Origin: Tetrapyrgos nigripes
Lineage: Eukaryota; Basidiomycota; Agaricomycetes; Agaricales; Campanellaceae
Direction of reading: 5' to 3'
NCBI GenBank assembly: GCA_013368315.1
Contig: JAACJM010000050.1
Coordinates: 124,001 to 188,000, forward strand
DNA: 64,000 nt
This document shows positions 1-10,316 of the stretch, in pieces. A program made the position numbers and the translations under genes. The notes below the pieces were generated by a model. The model did no database searches. It was not told the origin of the DNA and saw nothing but the letters and a program-made list of their open reading frames with translations. Within the stretch, counting starts at the first letter, position 1; every line of letters starts with the position of its first letter.

Positions 1-936
1 GAACCGCCGCGATATCCGTGCTGCAAAGGAGATGAAGAAAATCCTTGGTGCACACCGCAGACATCTGTACGATTGAGTGTCCATCCTATCAAATGAAGAA
101 TGTCACCTCACACCTTTCATCAACTCGCACAAGAGTCTCATCTCTCCCATGAGAAACGTACCCTCCGAATCATTAATCATTACCGAAAATTTCAACGTGT
201 AAGGAAGTTCGGAAGTACTCGCTCTCTGGAGACGTCATTGGATACAAGGGAGAGTTACTTTTATACCGGTCCAATCTGGCTTGCCCAGGTCTGTAGACGT
301 TGGAGGAATATCGCTTTTTCCAAACCACTCACTTCGCTGTGGCCTCTTATCCATATCAACACTTTCCCTGTAGAAGACTCATATCCAAGAGGCCACACGA
401 AAAGCTTCCTCCACTTGACCGTATCGAGGCCTGCTATCGCATGCGCACGCGCACAGGATTCACCTCTCCACCTCTCATTCTACTATGATCACCGCAGAAA
501 GGGCATCAACGCTGCCAATGCATTGTTCAACATCCTTGTCCAGAAATACTCGGAACGTTGGGAGTCCATCGTTTTCAAGATGAATGCCAAAATGGACGCG
601 CTTTCGTTCACAGTTGGGACGTTTGAAAATCTCCAAAGCCTATCCATCACTGATCAAAGCAGCTATTCCGTCAACTCGTTCATGTCCATCGTTCCAGCCT
701 CTCTTTCCAAACTTGTTGATATCAGGATCGTCAACGGTGGTAGCTATTGGAGTCCCCCAGTATTTGCACATACAGCTATGCCCACTGCACCAGTACTCAA
801 ACGCATGAAAACACCCGCTTACTGCGAGATGAATGGTAGATTCCTTCCGGTCCTGAAACGTTTCCCGTTATTGGAGGAGTTTTCTCTTACGGGGAAACCG
901 CAGGAATACGTTCATCATTACCATAATGCTCACGAC
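1..936 (+). pseudogene. F-box-like protein relic, copy 1 (5' end outside window)
   Basis: This stretch aligns by eye with the F-box gene at 4462-6512, which lies on the opposite strand. It runs from that protein's RRDIRAAKEMKK segment through WLAQVCRRWRN to EYVHHYHN. The copy is broken in several ways. The Trp codon of the YKWASIL equivalent is TGA (around 75-77). Small indels around 100-240 throw the F-box itself out of frame. Homology stops near 936, so the C-terminal third is missing. An ORF of 298 codons from 101 to 996 survives, but it enters the family frame only after the F-box and ends in unrelated residues. The family probably served as SCF substrate adaptors. This copy is unlikely to make a functional one. 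Confidence 0.8.
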
Positions 937-2112
937 GTCGCTGCAGCAGCGGGGGAAGGGGGGCTGGATTTGAATGTTTTTCGTAGGGTCGAATGAGTGA
1001 GTTTAGTCGTTTACTCGTCACGGTGTCGCTGGAGTGTCTTGCTATGAAGATGAAGATTCGGGGAGTGGATATGGACATCAGCATCATCATCATCATCATC
1101 ATCATGGGCATGGGCATGGTATCAACGGTGTCGGTATAGGAGGAAGGCGAGAAGACGACGCAATGGACGCAATGGATGTGGATACTAATGTTCCTATGGA
1201 CGTGGACGGCCACGCAGACGCAGACGCTACCTCCGACGACGCAGACATAGACATAGACATGGAAATGGGGATAGGAACGGGGGATGAATGGCATTACGCC
1301 CACGCCCGCCTCCGCCCCCATTTCCGCTTCTATATGGCCCACTATGTCTATGTCTAGGAGAAAACGAGAAAGAGAGAAAGAAAGTGAAGGTGGAAATGAA
1401 AGTGAAAGTAAGAGGGGGAGAGGAGAGGGGGGAGGTGGGAAGAGGGCTAGGAGGTGAGAATACGTGTCTTCTTCGAGCGGGTCACAATCCGGGTATGGAC
1501 GAAGGAAGATCCAAGACGCGACGTTACAAGACGTTGTAACCAATTGTCTGTACCCTCTTTCTTTTTTCTTCTGCCTATGCTGCCGTCTCCCGGTTGGGGG
1601 AAAGGGGGGCTCTTTCGATGAGTATATTATAGTGTACGGTGTGCAGTATCTGCAGAACAGGGATTGGTTAGGCCACATGGGCAATAAGTGATGTCGTTTT
1701 GGTTCAATTGGAAGTGGTTTCAGTTGGACTGCAAATATAAACTTGAAGCTTTGACCAGACATCTGGCATACAGTGTCATCGTTAGCGTTGGAGGGGGCAT
1801 AGACTAGACATAGGGACGAGTGCTGTGCTGTGGATGGTGGTACGCGGTTGAAACAATGGAAAAAAAAAAAAACGCGTCAAGTTTCTCGACGCGCGGTTAC
1901 GTATATACGTTCAGATCTGTTGGGTTCCAGGCTAACTACTACTGACTAACGAAAGGTAACAAGAGGAAAAAGAGTAAAGAAAAATGATTTTCGGGCCCAT
2001 AGACAGATGTAGAAAAAATAAAAATCACATTGAAGGTCGGCAAGCAGTGCATAGTACGCGATTACTGTAGCCTACTTGTAAGGAGACTACGAACCTTTCC
2101 ACTCTGACACTC
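937..2112. other. Low-complexity intergenic stretch
   Basis: No gene could be supported here. The stretch holds a CAT-triplet run, an Asp/Met-rich potential reading frame without an ATG (about 1007-1357), purine-rich tracts near 1365-1455 and a poly-A run near 1859-1872. A long minus-strand ORF at 887-1762 consists largely of translated simple sequence and overlaps the F-box relic, so it is not called. The last few hundred bases are probably the 3' flank of the PC-esterase gene. Confidence 0.5.
1076..1106. repeat. CAT trinucleotide microsatellite
   Basis: An uninterrupted run of CAT triplets follows the end of the F-box relic homology. It would encode poly-His on the plus strand and poly-Met/Asp-type runs in other frames. 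Confidence 0.85.
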
Positions 2113-3992
2113 CTAGTGCCTATCCTTCAGATGCTTCTCTACAACTAAACGATGGAACAACATGTCCGTCCATTGATTTTGTTGGAACGGAATCGTATCT
2201 GCAAGAGATCCATTTCAATTTTCATGTTAGCCCAGCCACGGCCCACACGCCTCAGACCAAAACCAGAAAAACCCCAAGAACTCACAGTGTAAACAATCCC
2301 AATGGCCGAAATGTGCATCGATCCGCTGAAGATCCATTTCCCAAAAGTCTAGATAAACCCACTTTGCTCCCTTGCCATTCCAGACACCATCTTTGTCGTC
2401 TCGATTCCTTTCCTGTTCATACCTTTCAATTTCATTTCTCCACATCTCGTTTCTAGGACCAAAGGCATCCCAATCATATTCTTTTAGCAGTGGTTCATTG
2501 TTACCTGGCGTCGAGTTCCATTCGTTGGCTTCTTCGATGGAGAAAAAGGGTGAGGGGTATTGCCCGCAGGAGGGATGTCCAGGAGTGATGGACCGTATGA
2601 AGACGGTGCTGTGCGAGAGCGGTGAGAGGTTTGCCAAGGTTAATTTGATCTGTACGCGAAAGAGTGCTTTAGTGAACATTATAGGATAGAGAGAGAGAGA
2701 GAAATGCAAGGAGACTCGGAACATACCATTTCAAAATAAGCATGCTCGACCCTCCTCCTCATTCCTTCCTCATCGTTCTCTAAAATGTAGCCTTTCAGCT
2801 TTGATCGACTCCACTAGAGATGCCCAGGTACCGGTGTCAGTGAGCTATTTCAATGTCGAAGAAGAAAAAGAGACAAAACTCACATGAGCACCGCTATTTA
2901 TCACAACCAAACTGTCCTCATTGACCCCATTCTCAAACTCTCCTTCCCTTTTCTTTGTCATTTCCGCAACAAAGTCCTGCCAACCTTCGACATACGCAAA
3001 GATTTGATCATGCACATATCCACGTTCTGCCCTGAATAACTGGTTGAACTCTTTCTGACTGACCAGATGTTGAAGAAGGATAAACGTGATGATGGGTCGT
3101 TTGGCACGCAAAAGTGGGATACCAGCTTTTCGCACAAGTTCTTGACAAGTAGGAAGGCTCATGTCGAGACTGTATTGTGTAATGTAGGGTTGATCTTTCA
3201 TAGGCCACTCGCCGGTATTGGTCTGCATTCTAATACCAGCTCGAAGGATTCTCCCCAAGACAGTCCAGAAATGATGACTCGTCAGGGAATCTGAAAATGT
3301 CAAGGAAAAGGGGAAAAAGTTGAACTCAAAACTCAGAAGACGAGAGAGTGGTGAGTAAAGTGGTTAAACCTACCACCAATAAGAAACAACCCCCCAGGAC
3401 TCTTCAACAACCTAATAACAAACTCCTCGATATCAAACGGAACCAACTCCCCAAAATCGGATTCCCAAACCCAATTCGAAGTCCTCAACAAATTCTCCTT
3501 CTTCTCTTGCGCGTGTACGCTGGCAAACGGTTCGGGTTCAGGATCGGGGAGTCTAACACCCAAATCTTGACCATTCTTGTTGGACTCAATATTAATCGCC
3601 TTTTGTACTTCTTCAACCGTTTCGAAACGCGGAACACGAGGAACCCAGCGACCTTGACCGCATCTGTCGGAAGGACAGTAAGGGCTGTATTTTTGAATTT
3701 CGAGGTCGAGGTCGAGGTCGTTGGAGGGAGATGAGTTTGGAGGAAATTGAGCAAATTCAGGGCGAGGAGAATTGGACGACGGTTCGTGCAGCTGTTGCTC
3801 GGAAGTGAGTGTTTGCTCGTCAATGTATTTGTAGTAGAGGTCCAATGACTTGAGGTGCGTGGAGGATAGAAAGATGAGGACAGCGGCAAAGGTGAAGAGA
3901 AAGAGGATGTTTCGAAACTGTGTGCCCAATGTTGATGCTTGCTGTAACATGATGAGGAGAAGAAGCGCTGCTCGAAACACGACACAAGACAC
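2113..3992 (-). CDS. PC-esterase (PMR5/Cas1p-type SGNH acyl-esterase), membrane-anchored
   Basis: Five exons: 3992-3374, 3290-2884, 2813-2727, 2649-2286 and 2198-2113, giving 520 aa with every intron in phase. A hydrophobic N-terminal segment (about residues 10-45) suggests a type II membrane anchor. The SGNH-type blocks are G206-D207-S208 in a GDSL context split by intron 1, the N-S-G-A-H-W motif at 338-343 created by splicing intron 2, and the D489-C-L-H492 pair split by intron 4. These match the family that adds or removes O-acetyl groups on cell-wall or secretory-pathway polysaccharide (known for plant TBL/PMR5 and for the Cas1p/CASD1 luminal domain). The substrate is unknown. The Met at 3949 is an alternative start. 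Reading straight through intron 4 to the stop at 2227 would destroy the conserved C terminus. Confidence 0.85.
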
Positions 3993-4461
3993 TGGCAGAC
4001 AGTGTCAAGTATTAGCGCTTGAGTTGGATGACGAGCTTGATGCAGGAGGGTCGGTTTTATACATGAATAGCTTAGGGGCAAGTCTCAGTCGACAGCCTCC
4101 CGTCTCTGCTCCGAATCTGGTCTCAGCGATTATAGTGGCCTTACGGTACTAAGCCATTCCTGAGGATAAAAAGAGTAAGCAGTCACAGACAGTCGAAGCA
4201 AAGAGGAACGCACGAGCGGATACGAGCAACGAATCTTCACAGAAAACTGAAGCATGTTGATTTAGAAGTCGGGATGAGCGTAGTACCCCTGAGTGCCCCT
4301 ACAGTGACTCGTGACAATCCAACAGGTCTCAAATACCCTTACATTCAAAGAGTCTCAATGTCTTAGAGGAGGAAGAGATGAGCCAGTGGCAGTACAATTA
4401 TATACGTAAATTATGGCTGCGTAGAGTCAGGACTTGTCTCGATACTCTCTTGCTCTGTATG
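3993..4461. other. Intergenic, PC-esterase promoter side
   Basis: No gene is visible. The PC-esterase promoter and the 3' flank of F-box copy 2 both lie here. The segment from about 4405 matches the 3' flank of F-box copy 3 near 7572. Confidence 0.5.
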
Positions 4462-6512
4462 TCACCAAGAGTAGAAGTCTGAGTCATTACCATACGGATC
4501 CAAATACATACTCTCGAATTCCTCCTCCTCTTCCTCTTGAGAATCTGTTTCGTCAGAATCAGTATATTCATCGCTCCTGTGGCGCTCTGCGACCACTCCA
4601 ACATGCTTTGCCTCATCTCCAGGGAATTTACTCGGCAGACCTTCAATCTCGATGACCACTCGTAGCTTTTTATCGAGTTTGTCTTCACACTTGCTTTCGT
4701 CTTTGTCTCTGGTCTTGTCGTCATCGTCACTGTGCAAGTTACCGCCTCCGTAGTAGTCTCCATCTACGTCCGGGTCCTTGAACTGTTCTGGCCATGCCAT
4801 CTCCCTCAACCTCTCATACACCTTTTTCGATAAGTCCTTGAACTCCAACCTCCTACAATGTTCCAGAACAGGCTGTAAAACACTAAACTTCCTCCTGATC
4901 CTTGTACCCTCTCCTCCTTCAAGCTCTTCTTCAATCGCCTACTCCTTCTTCCACTTCTCCAAAAGCTCTCATGCTGAAGGAACTTGATTTGCTTGTATGA
5001 TGATGAGTACGGGGTAAGGCACATAGACAACTCTCGGAGTTTGGGCAAGAGGATATCCGGAGTGTCTTTTTTATCCGACTCTTCACCGGTAAGCAATTTT
5101 ATAGCCTTGATCATATCCTTGTCCTTCTGTTCCTTCCATTGAGGGATATAAAACTCGAAAACTTCTATGGTTGGGAGATCGTGGAGGAAATGACACCATC
5201 CACCGTCAACTAGGGAAGCGACATCTGTGATACAAAGCTTGGTAAGGTGACATTTCGGGCCAGAACGTTGAAAAAGTTGATGAAGAGTGAAGGGTAAGGA
5301 AGAAGTCCCCTTTTTGCCGTTGAGTGTGAGACTGGAGAGGACGGGTAGGATAAGGCTCTCCAATTGCTCGTTGTAGGGTGTCACAAGTTTTGTGAGAGAC
5401 GGCATGGTAGTGTATTCGTCGAGAACATTATGGTAGTGGTGAACGTATTCCTGCGGTTTTCCGGTAAGAGAAAACTCCTCCAATAACGGGAAACGTTTCA
5501 GGATCGGAAGGAATCTACCACTCATCCCGCAGTGAGCGGGTATTTCCATGCGTTTGAGTTCTGGTGCAGTGGGTATAGCTGTATGTGAAAATAGTGGGGG
5601 ACTCCAATGGTTATCAACGTTGACGATCCTGATATCAATGAGTTTGGGAAGGGAAGTTGGAATAATGGACATGAGCGAGTCGGCGGAATAGCTGCTTCGA
5701 CTGGTGATGGACAGGGTTTGGAGATTTTCAAACGTCCCAACTGTGAACGAAAGCGCGTCCATTTTGGCATTCGTCTCGAAAACAATAGACTCCCAACGTT
5801 CCGAGTATTTCTGGCAAAGGATGTTGAAAAACGCGTTGGCGGCGTCGATGCCCTTTCTGCGGTGATCATAGTAAAATGACAGATGAAGAGGTGCGTCCTG
5901 TGCGCGTGCGATAGCAGCCTCGATATCCTCAAGTGGAGGAAGCTTTTTCGTGTGACCTTCTCCGGGGAAAGTATTGATATGGATGAGAGACCACAGCGAA
6001 GTGAGTGGTCTGGAAAAAGCAGTATTTCTCCAGCGTCTACAGACCTGGGCAAGCCAGATTGGACCGGTATAGAAGTAACTCTCCTTGTATCCAATGACGT
6101 CTCCAGGGAGTGTTACTTCAGACCTTCCTACAAGTTTGAAAATTTCTGTAATGATCTCGGAGGGCACGGTTCTCATGGGAGAGATGAGACTCTTGCGCGA
6201 GTCGATGAAGGTGTTGAGGTGACGTCTTTCATCTGATAGGATGGACGCCCACTTGTACAGATGTCTGCGGTGTGCAGCAAGGGCTTTCTTCATCTCCTTT
6301 GCAGCACGGATATCGCGGCGGGCTTCCTGGGCATACAAGCTGTCGAGAAGAGGTTCGTTGGTGTTGAGAACCTCTTCTGGATGGTCGGATTGAAGCTCGT
6401 CGTATTTCAGGAAAAGGATTTTTTCGCCGCAAGGGCAAAAAAGTCCTTTGTATTCGGGTTTGGACTGCTTTGTCGTTTTCGAGGACTTGGATCCGGAACT
6501 GCGACAGGACAT
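4462..6512 (-). CDS. F-box-like protein, copy 2, frameshifted near its C terminus
   Basis: A long ORF from 6512 to 4806 encodes a Cys-containing head (FCPCG), a helical segment, the F-box-like motif (PSEIITEIF followed by WLAQVCRRW) and a leucine-rich tail, the layout of Agaricomycete F-box proteins. The original C terminus lies in the next frame, open from 4938 to 4462. It has a typical repeat end (VLEHCRRLEFKDLS) and then a very acidic tail ending DSDFYSW. One indel between about 4938 and 4900 reconnects the two frames. As sequenced, translation ends at 4806 with a non-homologous basic tail. The family supplies SCF ubiquitin-ligase specificity; no target is predictable. This is the least damaged of the three copies, though it may be inactive. 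Confidence 0.65.
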
Positions 6513-7287
6513 CTAGCGAGAAAAAAAAAAACAAGAGTCAGAAATTGGGCCATAAAAGTCGTGTTAGATGTGGCCTACGTTTGGAAGGGTGGTGGTTACA
6601 GTAAACAAGCGTGGCGGTCATCGCTTCGCGGCTCTGGCTTCCTGTCCGGAACCCCGGCGTTCAGTTCTTGGACCTGGTCCGGGTAATACACTCCTCATCC
6701 TCTCCTGGCAGTGGTAGCAGCCGGGAAGGCGGCAGAGGAAGAGGGCCCAGTCAAGCAACATATAACCAGGTCAAGTTGGGTACCTACAAGCCTGAAAGTC
6801 AATTGTCACTCCCAGATATGTGTCCGAAACGAAAAATACGACCACAACGCGTCGCAGTCGTTGCGGGCTGGTCAGTACATTAGCGAGTCCCGGGGCGGAG
6901 TTTGAAACTTCACAACATTAACCATCCTTCCTCGTCCTCTAGTACTCGCGATGAGGGGGAAAATGAGAATTTTCCACTGCAAATCACCACTCTAGCTTCT
7001 CCTAATGGTGTTTTCCGTAAGTCGACAAAATTTGGTGAAGTGTCATCTGCTAGATCCACCACTGAAACACACCGTTTTAGGTCTGTCACGCTTCCAAAAC
7101 TTTGAAAGCACCGTTTTTTGAAAATTGACGCGGAATCGCAGTTACATTTCTTCACTAACGCAGAGTAAAATTCTGAGTAGATGGTGTCTGAGATATCATA
7201 AAAGCATGTGAGTCCGACAATTTATTGAGGGAGCTACTAGTACCCGTCGAAAATCGTCGTTTAGTTCACTGGTTCAATTCAACTTCC
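6513..7287. other. Intergenic between F-box copies 2 and 3
   Basis: No gene found. Bases 6510-6605, the upstream flank of copy 2, closely match 8033-8110, the upstream flank of copy 3. The two loci therefore duplicated together with promoter sequence. Confidence 0.5.
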
Positions 7288-7565
7288 TGTTTTCCTCCCG
7301 CGAGTAGCAGGTCTTATGTATTGAGACGTTCTCAATCAGGACAGTCATTTTTTGAGTGTGAAACTGAGCGCTGGCAAGACTAGCGGGAGCACTGATTTGG
7401 GGAGAAGCATCAATCAGCATAGACAACCTCCGAGTTCTCGATTGATGTACTAAGTAGCTACTAGTACAAGTCTTTTATACTTCTGTCGCTTGGAATGCTT
7501 GTTTCTTTGGGATATAGGTTGTGTGAAGAAAGGAAAAGCAAAGGAAAAGGGAATAAATGGTACAA
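7288..7565. repeat. Direct repeat, left copy, flanking F-box copy 3
   Basis: This segment is closely similar, in the same orientation, to 8183-8433. Shared blocks include ACGTTCTCAATCAGGACAG, CTTTTATACTTCTGTCGC and GAATAAATGGTACAA in the same order. The left copy carries an extra stretch of about 20-30 nt after CCTCCCGCGA. Together the pair brackets the deleted F-box copy. Confidence 0.8.
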
Positions 7566-7571
7566 AAGATT

Positions 7572-8034
7572 ACTATGGCTGCGAGAGTAAGGACTTGTCT
7601 CAGTACTCTCTTGTTCTGTATGTCACCAAGGTAGAAGTCTGAGTCATTTGCTATACCATATGGATCCAAATACTCATCAAACTCCTCTGAGAATGATCTC
7701 GGAGGGTGCGTTTCTCATGGGAGAGATGAAACTCTTGCGCGAGTTGATGAAGGTGTTGATATTCTTCATCTAATAGGATGGACGTCCAATTGTACAGACG
7801 CTCGCGGTGTGCAGCAAGGATTTTCTTCATCTCCTTTGCAGCACGGATGTCGTGGCGAGCTTCTTGGGCATACAAGCTGTCGAGAAGAGGTTCGTTGGTA
7901 TTGAGAAGCTCTTCTGGAGGGTCGGAAAGCGCGTCATATTTCAGGAAAAGGATCTGTTCACCGCAAGGGCAAAAATGTCCTTTGGATTCGGGTTTGGACT
8001 GCTTTGACGTTTCCGAAGACTTGGATCCGGACAT
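7572..8034 (-). pseudogene. F-box-like protein relic, copy 3, internal deletion
   Basis: From 8034 this encodes the family head (SGSKSSETSKQSK, FCPCGEQILFLKYD) and the helical segment RRDIRAAKEMKK-like (HDIRAAKEMKK). A small frameshift precedes the F-box. Near 7686-7693 the sequence jumps straight from the start of the F-box (CCCTCCGAGATCATT on the coding strand) to the acidic C-terminal end (DPYG..NDSDFY). About 1.4-1.5 kb present in copy 2 is absent. The normal stop is also out of frame. The product would lack F-box and LRR regions. Confidence 0.8.
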
Positions 8035-8182
8035 CTAGCGAGAAAAAAAGTAACAAGAGTCAGAAATTGAGCCATAAAAGTGTGTTAGATGTGGCCACGT
8101 TGGGATGGTAGTTGACCGTTGCAGTAAAAAACGCGCTTTTTGCAAATTCGCGTGATTGCGACGCGATATGTACCCAACTCTC

Positions 8183-8433
8183 TTCCTCCCGCGACGTTCT
8201 CAATCAGGACAGTTATTTTCGAGCGTGAAACTGAGTGCTGGCAAGGCTAGCGGAGAGCACTGAGTGATTATAAAGTGAGAGTTGGGAAAAACCATCAATC
8301 AGCTTCACATAGACAACCTCGTTCTCAGTTGATGTAAGTAGCTACTACAAGTCTTTTATACTTCTGTCGCCAGGAATGCTTGTTTCTTTGGAATATAGGT
8401 TGTGAAAAAAGGGAAAGGGAATAAATGGTACAA
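8183..8433. repeat. Direct repeat, right copy, flanking F-box copy 3
   Basis: Partner of 7288-7565, same orientation, about 0.9 kb apart. The repeats diverge by scattered substitutions and small indels. The order of shared blocks is preserved. Confidence 0.8.
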
Positions 8434-8467
8434 CCCCAAGATTGGAGGTGGGTGAGTTTGGTCGGAA

Positions 8468-10038
8468 TTATTTATCCAGTTCCTGATAGACTGCCACCTC
8501 AAACTGGCTGCTGACATTTCTGACTATTCCATCGCCAGCAGGGACGAGCTGCGTCGAAAAGAATCCAGTCAGTTGACTGGAGGGATCAATCCACTGTAGA
8601 AGAATTTGTCGATGAGTGACCGTTACGGTGAGGAGTTAACAGAATCAGCCCAATTGCAACTTACCCAAACCAAATTCGGCATTCCACCCCACCACATTGT
8701 GCCTTTCTTCCTCTTTCCTTCTACATCTTCCAGAGTCACCATACCACCTAATCCACAAGCGACCCGCGTTCCCAGAGGTACGCCCATTAAATAAGGATGT
8801 TCTCCACCAGGAGGCTAATGTGGCTTGATCAATTAACAACCAACGAACTCTGGAAATTTCCATACCGTCGCCGTTTCAAGCGAGATTTCAATCCGCTCCA
8901 TGAGATACTGGTTGTCTTCGAGTGACGGCAAAAACATCATATCCCTTGTCTCTTTCTTCAAGAGAACCTCATCATTACGCATCAAGGATTCCAAAAGTCT
9001 GAAATAATCCACAGGCTTCATATAAAGCCCTCCACCTCCACCATCAAAATCACCAAGTCCATCATACACCCCAGGAATCGAAAAGGGGTTGGCCTGTTGT
9101 CCTTCCATTGACCCATCAGGTTGTCGGAGCTGCATCTCCATCCGAGGATATTTCTTGAAATCGTCGTCGTTTTGAGGATGAAACGTCCAACTACTCTCGT
9201 CTAAACCGAGAGGTCCCCAGATGTGCTTGGCAAAATACTCTCCGAGACGAGGGCAACCGCTGAGTCTCTCGACAACGGCGCCAGCCCAATCGATGCTGAA
9301 ACCGTAGTGCCATCCTTCTCCGGGTTCAAAGAGTAATGGAAGCAGACTGTGGTCTTGCTACAAAGGACATGAGAGTGTTGTAACGAGTGATAGAATGGAC
9401 AACTCAACTAGAGAATTTCCTTTAGGAACAATCTTCATATAATTCCTATACTGCTCCAACCATGGATGAGAGACACCATAAGACATTCCACTCGAATGTG
9501 TCAATAAATGCCTATCATTCTTCATGGGTAAACTCGCAAACGACAGTCGTAATGAGAGAACTTCATACATACTTCAAAGTCATTTTCTTCTTCGAGTCTA
9601 CCAAAATCGGCTTCCCCGTTTCCTCTTCAAACCCTTTCAAAATCTGCGGATCCTTCCACTCAGGCAAAACACGAGTAATATCTTCGTCCAAATCCACCAA
9701 TCCTTTCTCTACCAGTTGCATCGCAGCAACGCTTGTTACCAGCTTCGTAATAGACGCTCCCCAAAACGTGGTACCAAAGTCAATCTCAGGTGCATCAGGT
9801 TTCGGCGAGAGGTATCCAAAATGTTCTTTGATGTCCAAAGTACCTGTGTAGCCAGCCCCCATAATCATATGCATATTGATGTCACTGTTAGTAAGGACAC
9901 CGATAATTCGAGTTAGTTATTATCCATAGCCTACGCACCAGACGCATTCTTCGCCATAATCACAACTGCAGGAATGGTTTGATTCGTCCTGTCAGACATA
10001 CCCGTTGCATGGCGTAGTGTTTGTCTAAATGCGTCCAT
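8468..10038 (-). CDS. Beta-lactamase-related serine hydrolase
   Basis: Six exons: 10038-9935, 9884-9573, 9511-9409, 9357-8866, 8814-8665 and 8593-8468, giving 428 aa, all in phase. The class C beta-lactamase / family VIII esterase fold is indicated by the S79-I-T-K82 nucleophile motif in a GASITKL context, by the block HLLTHSSGMSYG, and by Y191 in the HYGF block as the candidate second catalytic residue. A C-terminal WWGG segment sits where related enzymes have HxG or KTG. In fungi such enzymes are transesterases (LovD type), esterases or peptidases rather than antibiotic resistance factors; the substrate here is unknown. There is no signal peptide, so a cytosolic location is likely. Intron 3 has the unusual donor GTTGAG. 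It lies just downstream of UTP22 on the same strand, 278 bp away, with no functional link evident. Confidence 0.85.
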
Positions 10039-10316
10039 CGTTTCTTGCTTCTTGAGCGTTTGAGCCCGAGAAAGGGTTGTCGGGGTCGGTGCGTTCCTGG
10101 CTTGGAGGGAAACAGAATAACCTCAGGCTCTTCATACATAGATCTGTTGATTCTATTTTTGCGTCAAGGTATCCCACGTACGTTGGTTCCATGACTGCAG
10201 ATGGCTGCCCGTCCGTGGTCACCAAAGAGGGTAAAGAAGTAAAGAAGAAGTTGTGGTCACTGATGGTGGAAATAACGCGGTATCGAAAGTCGCACACTCA
10301 GAAAGGACAAAGGTAC

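Noticed and set aside
887..1762. Minus-strand ORF of 291 codons
   Set aside because: It runs through microsatellite and purine tracts, giving runs of Met and Pro/Leu, and overlaps the F-box relic. No domain.
2227..2724. PC-esterase ending at 2227 without a fifth exon
   Set aside because: Reading on replaces the conserved DCLHY tail by an unrelated hydrophobic stretch. A GTGAGT donor, a TTGCAG acceptor and a fifth exon restore the family ending in phase.
7261..7300. tRNA B-box-like GGTTCAATTC
   Set aside because: No matching A-box, acceptor stem or cloverleaf in the surrounding bases.
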